NCBI GenBank assembly: GCA_947177115.1 | Contig: CAMWTG010000045.1 | Span: 1 to 13,408 of the forward strand | Direction of reading: 5' to 3' | DNA: 13,408 nt | Origin: an uncultured Clostridia bacterium | GTDB lineage: Bacteria; Bacillota; Clostridia; Oscillospirales; Oscillospiraceae | Shown: positions 7,500 through 12,996 of the stretch, in pieces | Layout of the letters: the number at the start of each line of letters is the position of its first letter | Numbering within the stretch: position 1 is the first letter of the stretch | Program-made: the position numbers and the translations under genes | Notes under the pieces: model-generated | The model's input: the letters and a program-made list of their open reading frames with translations, nothing else | Database searches by the model: none | What the model was told of the DNA's origin: nothing

Positions 7500-8816
7500 G
7501 TGGCTACATTGAAACAAGATACTGCAAACACGTCCCGGGGCAGCCGCCTTCCGGAACATGGTCCCATTGCGGAAAACGGCAGGGAGATCCTGCTGTCCCT
7601 GAAGGATGTGGACATCACCTTCGGCAAGGGCGAGGACGCGGTCCGCGCCGTCCAGCACGCCTCCTTCGACATCTACAAGGGGGAGACGTTCTCCCTGGTG
7701 GGTGAATCCGGTTCCGGCAAGACGACCGTGGGCCGGGCCGTTATCCGGGTTAATCCTCTGGCTAACGGCGAGATCCAGTACAAAGGTGTGCGCATCTCCG
7801 GAAAGATCCCCCATGCTTTGGACCGGGAGGTCATCCGGAATATCCAGATGGTGTTCCAGGACCCCGCTGCATCTCTGAACGAGCGGGCCACCGTGGATTA
7901 TATTATCTCCGAGGGACTGTATAACTTCCATCTCTTCAGCAATGAAGCTGACCGGGTGCGGAAGGTGGAGGAGATGGTGGCGGAGGTAGGCCTGCTCCCC
8001 GAGCACCTGACCCGCTATCCCCATGAGTTTTCCGGCGGACAGCGCCAGCGTATCGGCATTGCCCGGGCCATGGTCATGGAGCCGGAGCTGGTGGTGGCGG
8101 ACGAGCCTATTTCCGCCCTGGACGTGTCCATCCGTGCCCAGGTGCTGAACCTGATGAAGAAGTTCCAGGAGGAGAAGGACCTGACCTACCTCTTCATCGC
8201 CCACGATCTGTCCGTGGTTCGGTTCATTTCCGACCGGATCGGCGTTATCTATAAAGGCCGCATTGTGGAAATTGCGGAGGCCGAGGAGCTGTTTAACTTC
8301 CCCCTGCATCCCTATACCCACTCCCTGATTTCCGCTATTCCCATCCCTGCTCCCCGGCTGGAGAAGAACAAGGTGCTTTATACCTATGATCCCTCCATCC
8401 ATGACTACTCCACCGACCAGCCGGAGCTGGTGTGCATCGGACATGATCACTTTGTCTATGGCAACAAGGCGGAGATTGAGAAGTATCAGGCGATCCGGGA
8501 TGCGGGCGTCCCCGTCAAGCCCATCACCATCCGGGATCCCAATGCCCCGGAGGAGCTTCACACCCAGGAGGCAGAGGCGGACGAAGCCGCGGAGAAGGAG
8601 TTCCTGGTCCATCCCACTCACGATACCGGCAGCATCTGGTATATGATCATCTCCTTCCTGCTGCCTATTCTGGGATTGATCGCGGCCTTCCTCTTCAAAA
8701 AATTCCATCATACCCGTAATTATAAGCAGTGCAGGAAGGGGGCCGTTGCCGGATTCGTATTAATTGGCATTGTGCTGGCGGTGTTCCTCCTGCTGCTGTG
8801 GCGAGTGGTGGCCTAG
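7500..8816 (+). CDS. Oligopeptide ABC transporter ATPase, OppF/DppF type, with two C-terminal transmembrane helices
   Basis: 438 residues; typical OppF is about 320. The start is GTG 7500, placed 7 bases after AGGAG in the purine-rich AGGGGGGAGGAG (7481-7492). Walker A GESGSGKT (68-75), Q-loop VFQDP (Q120), signature FSGGQRQR (177-184), Walker B LVVADEP (197-203), D-loop ALD and switch His235 are all intact, so it should be active. After the oligo_HPY segment (HPYTHSLISAIPIPAP) and an Asp/Glu-rich stretch, it ends with two hydrophobic segments (~380-399 and ~414-434). These are joined by the basic loop KKFHHTRNYKQCRKGA, which would keep both helix ends adjoining the loop cytoplasmic. Opp ATPases are normally peripheral, so this one seems self-anchored. 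The next gene starts within 2 bases of its stop. Confidence 0.92.
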   Translation: MATLKQDTANTSRGSRLPEHGPIAENGREILLSLKDVDITFGKGEDAVRAVQHASFDIYKGETFSLVGESGSGKTTVGRAVIRVNPLANGEIQYKGVRISGKIPHALDREVIRNIQMVFQDPAASLNERATVDYIISEGLYNFHLFSNEADRVRKVEEMVAEVGLLPEHLTRYPHEFSGGQRQRIGIARAMVMEPELVVADEPISALDVSIRAQVLNLMKKFQEEKDLTYLFIAHDLSVVRFISDRIGVIYKGRIVEIAEAEELFNFPLHPYTHSLISAIPIPAPRLEKNKVLYTYDPSIHDYSTDQPELVCIGHDHFVYGNKAEIEKYQAIRDAGVPVKPITIRDPNAPEELHTQEAEADEAAEKEFLVHPTHDTGSIWYMIISFLLPILGLIAAFLFKKFHHTRNYKQCRKGAVAGFVLIGIVLAVFLLLLWRVVA

Positions 8817-8817
8817 T

Positions 8818-10092
8818 TTGGGACGTACCGCCAGAGACAAGCGTGACCGCCCCCGGCCTAAACCAGTAGAGCGCATAGAACTCAATGAGAAACATGTTGG
8901 GAGGCGGTTGGCAGCGGCGCTGTTGCTGCTGTTCGTGGGTGCGGCGCTGCTGACATACTCGTTCATGCAGCTGCTGGCCCCCGACGAGGAATGGGTGGAA
9001 GTCCAGGCCGGCAGCACCGGCGGTCCCAACGTTGGTTCGGAGTTCAGTTTTCTCTACCGCCCGGGCAGCGGGGAGCTGTCCTACAGCGCGGACCTGAAAG
9101 CGGTCACTGCCCTGTATACCCAGCTGTGCCGGGACGCATACCTCCTGTTTCACAACGAGGAGGCGGCAGAGGGCGTTTGCAATCTATACGAGATCAACCG
9201 GCATCCTAATGAGATCCTGGAGATCGATGATGGATTCTATGAAGCCTTCGCCGCTGTGGAGCGGACGGGAAGCCGCGCCATCTATCTGGGGCCGGTATAT
9301 GACCGGTACGAGAGTGTGTTTTTCTGCGAGGACGACAGCCAGCTGGCGGATTTTGATCCCCGCCTCAGTCCGGAAGTTGCCCAGGAGTACCGGGAGGTCG
9401 CCAGGTTTGCCAACGATTCGAATTCCATTCAGGTGGAGCTGCTGGGAGAGGGCCGGATCAGGCTGGCGGTGTCAGAGGAGTATCTGGCCTATGCCCAGCG
9501 GGAGGAGATCGATGATTTTATCGACTTTGCCTGGATGCGCAACGCCTTCATTGCGGACTTCCTGGCCAGGGGGCTGGAGGCGGGGGGCTATACCTGCGGC
9601 GCGCTCAGCAGCTATGATGGCTTTATCCGGAATTTGGACGGCAGCGGGCAAAGCTACTCTTTGAACCTTTATGACCTCCGGGATGAAACGGTCTATGGGG
9701 CTGCGGTGATGAACTACCAGGGGCCCATGAGCATCGTGAGCCTGCGGGACTATCCAGCCAGCGGTCTGGATCAATACCGGTTCTACCGTCTGGGCAATGG
9801 CGAGATGCGGACCCCGTATCTGGACCCGGCGGACGGGCTGTGCAGGAATGCCCTCCATCACCTCACCGGTTATGCCGGCGACAGGGGATGCGGAGAAGTG
9901 CTGCTTGCGTTGCTGCCGGTATATATTGCCGATCAATTCCGACCGGAGGAGCTGGCCCGGTTGGCCCGAACAGGGATCAACTCTGTTTATTGTCAGGACC
10001 GGGTGATCTGGCATACCGACCCGGCTCTGGAGCTGGACCGGCTATATGAGCTGGACGGCGTGCGGTATACGGAGGCCTTGCTGGAATCGTAA
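8818..10092 (+). CDS. Membrane-anchored extracytoplasmic protein, possible degenerate ApbE-like domain
   Basis: 424 residues from TTG 8818, one base after the OppF-like stop. I chose this start because the product begins with a basic cytoplasmic segment (GRTARDKRDRPRPKPVERIELNEK) directly before a single transmembrane helix (~31-53), and because upstream codons lie inside oppF. The ribosome binding site is poor (GAGTGGTGG, 8803-8811), so expression may rely on translational coupling. The rest is extracytoplasmic. Its order of elements recalls FAD:protein FMN transferase (ApbE): an NLYEIN segment, a helix-rich part, a FIADFLARGLEAGGYTCG stretch where ApbE has its KGYAVD..L...G helix, then TPYLDPADG and a late EVLLALLPVYIA helix. 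The DLGGIAKG and metal-binding motifs are not evident, so transferase activity is doubtful. It could be an accessory subunit of the transporter. The ORF is confident; the fold is an inference. Confidence 0.75.
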   Translation: MGRTARDKRDRPRPKPVERIELNEKHVGRRLAAALLLLFVGAALLTYSFMQLLAPDEEWVEVQAGSTGGPNVGSEFSFLYRPGSGELSYSADLKAVTALYTQLCRDAYLLFHNEEAAEGVCNLYEINRHPNEILEIDDGFYEAFAAVERTGSRAIYLGPVYDRYESVFFCEDDSQLADFDPRLSPEVAQEYREVARFANDSNSIQVELLGEGRIRLAVSEEYLAYAQREEIDDFIDFAWMRNAFIADFLARGLEAGGYTCGALSSYDGFIRNLDGSGQSYSLNLYDLRDETVYGAAVMNYQGPMSIVSLRDYPASGLDQYRFYRLGNGEMRTPYLDPADGLCRNALHHLTGYAGDRGCGEVLLALLPVYIADQFRPEELARLARTGINSVYCQDRVIWHTDPALELDRLYELDGVRYTEALLES

Positions 10093-10104
10093 AAGGAACA
10101 AAGC

Positions 10105-10136
10105 GCCGCGCCGGAAGCTGCTGCTCCCGGCGCGGC
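10105..10136 (+). terminator. Perfect GC-rich hairpin after the transporter operon
   Basis: GCCGCGCCGG (10105-10114) pairs perfectly with CCGGCGCGGC (10127-10136) around a 12-base loop, starting 12 bases after the upstream stop. No U-run follows (TTACTGAAA), so it is a weak terminator or an mRNA 3'-end stabiliser. Some readthrough into the barnase-barstar pair is likely, since I found no clear promoter between them. Confidence 0.55.
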
Positions 10137-10159
10137 TTACTGAAAGGAGAGATGAGGGT

Positions 10160-10744
10160 ATGAAGAGATCCCTGGCCTTTGCCCTGCTGGCTGCGCTGCT
10201 GCTGGGCCTGACAGCCTGCGGCGGGGATATAGGCATCATTGGCGGCGAGGACGGGCCCACGTCCATCTACATAGCCGGGACCCTTGACGAGGGAGAGGAC
10301 GAAACCGGCGGACAAGAGACTCTGCCGGAGGAACCGGAAACGCCGTCCGCTGGTGATTTTACCGTTGATGGCGAGGAACTGCCCTATGAGGACGGCCTGC
10401 CGGGTATTGAAGAGGACGGCACCTACAACAGCTCGGAGGATGTATCGCTGTATCTGTACACCTTCGGGCATCTGCCGGACAACTACATCACCAAGAACGA
10501 GGCCCGGGATCTGGGCTGGTCCGGCGGCTCGGTGGAGGTGTACGCCCCCGGCTGCGCCATCGGCGGGGACAGGTTCGGCAACCGGGAGGGCGTGCTGCCG
10601 GACGGGGACTACCATGAGTGCGATATCGATACCATCGGAGAGAGCAGCCGGGGGGCCAAGCGGCTGGTATATTCCGATGACGGGCGGATCTACTATACCG
10701 AGGACCACTACGAGACCTTTACATTGCTCTACGGGGAGGAATGA
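10160..10744 (+). CDS. Barnase-type ribonuclease (RNase N1/T1 family) made as a lipoprotein
   Basis: 194 residues. ATG 10160 is preceded by AAGGAG (10144-10149). A lipoprotein signal (MKRS, hydrophobic core, lipobox LTAC, Cys20) is followed by DIGIIGGEDGPTSIYIAG (23-40), an acidic linker to about residue 88, and a barnase domain (~89-191). Matching blocks include LPDNYITKNEARDLGW, IGGDRFGNREGVLP and the C-terminal DHYETFT. The catalytic set of barnase is kept: K112 (barnase K27), E153 (E73), R164 (R83), R168 (R87) and H183 (H102), as is R142 (R59), a main barstar contact. An active, guanine-preferring RNase on or outside the membrane is expected. Two cysteines (C132, C154) absent from barnase might form a disulfide. 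Its TGA overlaps the barstar ATG. The role could be competition, nutrient RNA breakdown or self-limitation. Confidence 0.93.
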   Translation: MKRSLAFALLAALLLGLTACGGDIGIIGGEDGPTSIYIAGTLDEGEDETGGQETLPEEPETPSAGDFTVDGEELPYEDGLPGIEEDGTYNSSEDVSLYLYTFGHLPDNYITKNEARDLGWSGGSVEVYAPGCAIGGDRFGNREGVLPDGDYHECDIDTIGESSRGAKRLVYSDDGRIYYTEDHYETFTLLYGEE

Positions 10745-11031
10745 CCATGGCGGAATGGGAGACCATCGTCCTGGACGGAGAGAAGATGCTCAACCGCCGG
10801 GAGGCCCATGACCACCTGACGGAGCGGCTGGCCCTGCCGGACTACTACGGCAGGAATCTGGACGCGCTGTACGACATCCTGACGGAGCGGGAGGGCCCTA
10901 CCCGGATCATGGTGCGCCACGGGGACACCCTGCTCTCCTGGCTGGGGGACTACGGCAAGGCGCTGCTCCAGACCATGATCGATGCCAGCCAGGCCAATCC
11001 GGGGCTGGAAGTGCTGTTTGCGGAGGACTGA
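10741..11031 (+). CDS. Barstar family ribonuclease inhibitor (immunity protein)
   Basis: 96 residues from ATG 10741, which overlaps the barnase stop (ATGA), so the two are translationally coupled. ATG 10747 is an alternative start giving 94 residues. GGGGAGGA (10733-10740) at the end of the toxin gene is a good ribosome binding site for either. Barstar binds barnase one to one and plugs its active site. The barnase-binding helix is clear: LPDYYGRNLDALYDIL (32-47) matches barstar LPEYYGENLDALWDCL, with D41 and D45 at the positions of barstar D35 and D39 and the tyrosine pair kept (Y35, Y36). There is no signal peptide, so it acts in the cytoplasm and protects the producer from RNase that folds before export. 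Confidence 0.95.
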   Translation: MTMAEWETIVLDGEKMLNRREAHDHLTERLALPDYYGRNLDALYDILTEREGPTRIMVRHGDTLLSWLGDYGKALLQTMIDASQANPGLEVLFAED

Positions 11032-11060
11032 AAGCATTTGCCGCACCACGAATGTATAGC

Positions 11061-11100
11061 GCAGAAGCGGTCCGATGGATACCATCGGACCGCTTCCTGC
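11061..11100. terminator. Long hairpin between converging genes, probable bidirectional terminator
   Basis: GAAGCGGTCCGATGG (11064-11078) pairs perfectly with CCATCGGACCGCTTC (11082-11096) around ATA. GCAG (11061-11064) can alternatively pair with CTGC (11097-11100) if C11096 is bulged. It lies 29 bases after the barstar stop and 3 bases after the end of the minus-strand XRE gene, so it can end both transcripts. Neither strand has a strong U-run, but the stem is very stable. Confidence 0.75.
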
Positions 11101-11103
11101 TGC

Positions 11104-11310
11104 TTAGAAATAGAACAGCTCCTCGAACTTTTTATCCAGCGCAATGCACAACACCAGGGCCAGCTTGGCGGTGGGGTTGAACTGCCCCGTTTCAATGGAA
11201 CTGATGGTGTTGCGGCTGACGCCCACCAGCTCCGCCAGCTCCGCCTGGGAGAGCTTTTTTTCCGTCCGGGCATCTCTCAGGCGGTTTTTCAAAATCAGTT
11301 TGTCATCCAT
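11104..11310 (-). CDS. Small XRE/Cro-CI family helix-turn-helix regulator
   Basis: 68 residues, almost only the DNA-binding domain. The helix-turn-helix is at about residues 20-42: LSQAELAELVGVSRNTISSIETG, with the family's usual Q22, E24-L25 and recognition helix SRNTISSIE. FNPTAKLALVLCIAL and the closing EELF complete the five-helix fold. ATG at 11310 (minus strand) overlaps the end of the upstream DUF6442-like gene by 8 bases, so the two are co-transcribed and coupled. The promoter of this pair is covered by three copies of an operator-like sequence (11657-11730), which suggests that this protein represses its own operon. Targets elsewhere are unknown. Confidence 0.93.
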   Translation of the reverse strand: MDDKLILKNRLRDARTEKKLSQAELAELVGVSRNTISSIETGQFNPTAKLALVLCIALDKKFEELFYF

Positions 11311-11635
11311 GGGTGCCCCGCACCAGCTCCCAGATGAACAGTCCCAGGAACATCAGCCCCGCGGCTGCCGCTGCCGCCGCCATGATCCCTTCATGCCGCT
11401 TTTTCATATACCGCCACTTCGTCCAGAAGAGAGATGCCTGGATCGCGAAATAGATCACCCAGCAGCCATAATTGATCTGGCCCGTCACCGTCCCGCTGGC
11501 TATTGCAATGAAGCAGCAGACCATTATTCCCACCTGAGCGGAGAGCTTTCCCGCCTTCTCCAGTACCTGCTTCTCGTACTCATCGCTGCCCTGGTTCTCC
11601 GCACGGCTTCTCGCCAGGATGTCATCCTTGTTCAT
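11303..11635 (-). CDS. Small multi-pass membrane protein, DUF6442-like, partner of the XRE regulator
   Basis: 110 residues. ATG at 11635 (minus strand) has a very strong ribosome binding site, AGGAGGAG (complement of 11641-11648), 5 bases upstream. A charged cytoplasmic N-terminus (MNKDDILARSRAENQGSDEYEKQ) is followed by about three hydrophobic segments (~34-50, 54-70 and 84-104), with the basic loop KWRYMKKRHE before the last. Small proteins beginning this way and encoded next to an XRE regulator are annotated as DUF6442 in Firmicutes. That match is from memory of the pattern and was not searched. Its function is unknown; as the first gene of the XRE operon it might sense a membrane signal or modulate the regulator. 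Confidence 0.88.
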   Translation of the reverse strand: MNKDDILARSRAENQGSDEYEKQVLEKAGKLSAQVGIMVCCFIAIASGTVTGQINYGCWVIYFAIQASLFWTKWRYMKKRHEGIMAAAAAAAGLMFLGLFIWELVRGTHG

Positions 11636-11656
11636 GATAGCTCCTCCTTTGCTTTG

Positions 11657-11730
11657 CCAAGTTTACTTGGTAATCAGGAGTATAACACTGCCAAGAAAAC
11701 TTGTCAAGAGGTTCTGACAAGTTTTCTTGG
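11657..11730. promoter_or_regulatory. Three operator-like sites across the XRE operon promoter
   Basis: Three 14-bp near-palindromes share CCAAGnAAACTTGk or its complement: CCAAGTTTACTTGG (11657-11670), CCAAGAAAACTTGT (11691-11704) and ACAAGTTTTCTTGG (11717-11730). Relative to the minus-strand promoter, the first covers the start of transcription, the second covers the spacer and part of the -35, and the third lies just upstream. This fits autorepression by the small XRE protein. CCAAG/CTTGG half-sites suit dimer binding. Confidence 0.8.
11679..11707 (-). promoter_or_regulatory. Sigma-A promoter of the DUF6442-like/XRE operon
   Basis: On the minus strand TTGACA (complement of 11702-11707) is followed by 17 bases and TATACT (complement of 11679-11684). 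Transcription would start near 11672, about 37 bases before the first ATG. The promoter is embedded among the three operator-like sites. Confidence 0.87.
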
Positions 11731-11733
11731 CAG
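11688..11733. repeat. Perfect 18-bp inverted repeat containing two operator copies
   Basis: CTGCCAAGAAAACTTGTC (11688-11705) is the exact reverse complement of 11716-11733, with a 10-base loop (11706-11715). It begins 4 bases after the stop of the minus-strand lipoprotein gene, so in that transcript it forms a strong hairpin and may act as a terminator as well as an operator. Confidence 0.85.
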
Positions 11734-11737
11734 CTTC

Positions 11738-12805
11738 TTATTTGCCGTCCGCCAGGGGCTCCTTCAAAGGCACGGCCCAGGGCTGGAGAATGTCCCGCAG
11801 GCCGTCATCGTACTCGCATCCGAAGCCGGGCAGGGAGCCGCCCGGGAAGCTGACGCTGACGCCGCTGTGGGAGAAGGTGATATACTCCAGCCGGAAAGCG
11901 GCCTCCATCTCCGAGCGCAGGGGCTGCTCCGTGATCTGGACCAGATCCAGCAGTACCTGCGCCGCCTCCTCCCGGGAGCAGGTGAACAGGTCCTCTGTCT
12001 CAATGCGCGCCCCGGTCTCCCGGTCAAAGACATCGCTCAGGCACAGCCGCTCCATGGTGGCCGTACCATCCCCGTGGATGGGCAGATCGACCTCGGTGAG
12101 AAAGTACATGACGTGTTCATTGGAGGCTGCGGGTGTGATGTCCTGCCACACGCCGGGGACAGGTCCCCCCGGGTCGCGGGTCCGGCAGAAGGCATAGGAT
12201 CTTTCCAGCTCCTCCGCCACATTGTACAGCAGGCCCCGCTCCTCGAAGTAGGCGGCGACCTTCTGCTGCGCCGCCTCGCTGAGGGCTTCAAAGCTCTCCT
12301 GCCCCGCCACGATGCAGTTCTCCGGCCCAACGGGGTCCCGCTCGTAGAGCAGCTCCGTCCCGTCCTTCAGGCGGTAGGTGGTCCCGTTGGTCCAGTGGAA
12401 CAGGTCCAGGGGCGTGCCGTCCCGGAGGGAGGCGGCATCGGGCTCCAGGTAGCCGTTGACCGCTATGAACCAGGCGGTATAGGCGGGGAGCTTCTCGCCG
12501 CTGTCCGTGGTCAGGGTGGTCTTACCCCCGTTGTATTCCACATGGACGGAGGTCTCCGGCCGGCCGGAGAGGAGCAGCGCCCGTTCCTCCGCGGCGTCTG
12601 CGCCCACCCGGGACGTGAAGTGGGCGTCCTCCGGGACCAGGACCCCAGTGCGCTTCCCATCCTCGTCCGTGAGGACGAAGGAGACGATGGCCCCGTCCTC
12701 CGTCCGGACGTCGGAAACCTGGCCGGAAAGGAAGCGATGGCTGCCGGAGCAGGCGGTGAGCAGGACCAGTAGGAACACCAGGGACAGACAGATCTGTTTT
12801 TTCAC
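11738..12805 (-). CDS. Lipoprotein with possible DUF3298/RsiV-like C-terminal domain
   Basis: 355 residues. GTG at 12805 (minus strand) has AGGAGG about 7 bases upstream (complement of the CTCCTCCTCTC at 12812-12822). The signal peptide ends in lipobox LTAC (Cys19), so the protein is anchored outside the membrane. Residues ~27-68 (SGQVSDVRTEDGAIVSFVL, then DEDGKRTGVLV) look like a small beta-barrel. The C-terminal part (~254-330: LSDVFDRETGARIETEDLF, then FRLEYITFSHSGVSVSF) has the order of elements seen in DUF3298 domains such as that of RsiV: a fold segment, the DLF motif, then strands. I do not recognise the whole protein and assign no function. It is divergent from pta with its own promoter, and its 3' end reaches the inverted repeat at 11688-11733. 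Confidence 0.85.
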   Translation of the reverse strand: MKKQICLSLVFLLVLLTACSGSHRFLSGQVSDVRTEDGAIVSFVLTDEDGKRTGVLVPEDAHFTSRVGADAAEERALLLSGRPETSVHVEYNGGKTTLTTDSGEKLPAYTAWFIAVNGYLEPDAASLRDGTPLDLFHWTNGTTYRLKDGTELLYERDPVGPENCIVAGQESFEALSEAAQQKVAAYFEERGLLYNVAEELERSYAFCRTRDPGGPVPGVWQDITPAASNEHVMYFLTEVDLPIHGDGTATMERLCLSDVFDRETGARIETEDLFTCSREEAAQVLLDLVQITEQPLRSEMEAAFRLEYITFSHSGVSVSFPGGSLPGFGCEYDDGLRDILQPWAVPLKEPLADGK

Positions 12806-12841
12806 GGAAAACTCCTCCTCTCATCGTATCGTTATATTTTC

Positions 12842-12870
12842 AGTTTAGCACACAGCCGGGAAATTGTCCA
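12842..12870 (-). promoter_or_regulatory. Probable promoter of the lipoprotein gene
   Basis: On the minus strand TGGACA (complement of 12865-12870), one mismatch to consensus, is followed by 17 bases and TAAACT (complement of 12842-12847), two mismatches. The spacing is ideal and transcription would start about 30 bases before the GTG start. Confidence 0.55.
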
Positions 12871-12907
12871 CTCCGCCCAGATTTTTAAGAAATTCCCCAA
12901 TTTATCA

Positions 12908-12936
12908 TTGAGCCCCGGCGGCAGTTGGTGTATAAT
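12908..12936 (+). promoter_or_regulatory. Promoter of pta
   Basis: TTGAGC (12908-12913) is followed by a 17-base spacer and a perfect TATAAT (12931-12936), with the start near 12943 and a leader of about 54 bases. The leader holds a small hairpin, TGCGGG (12948-12953) with CCCGCA (12959-12964). The promoter diverges from that of the lipoprotein gene, with 37 bases between the two -35 boxes. Confidence 0.8.
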
Positions 12937-12996
12937 AACTTTATCTGTGCGGGTCCCGCCCGCAGCCAACAACCATACATACGGAGGAAGCAAGCT

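Noticed and set aside
6285..8711. A second minus-strand frame of more than 800 codons opposite oppD/oppF
   Set aside because: Same reason: the plus strand has complete ATPase motifs, and the antisense product is low-quality, His/Gly/Leu-rich sequence with no recognisable domain.
8764..8817. ATG 8764 as the start of the ApbE-like membrane protein
   Set aside because: It would overlap oppF by 53 bases and add Cys/Trp-rich residues that are a frame-shifted reading of the oppF helix; the product from TTG 8818 has a normal basic N-terminus before its helix.
11144..12772. A 542-codon plus-strand frame opposite the XRE pair and the lipoprotein gene
   Set aside because: The minus strand carries an HTH protein, a membrane protein and a lipoprotein, each with good starts; the plus frame lacks a ribosome binding site and runs across three genes, their promoter and operators.
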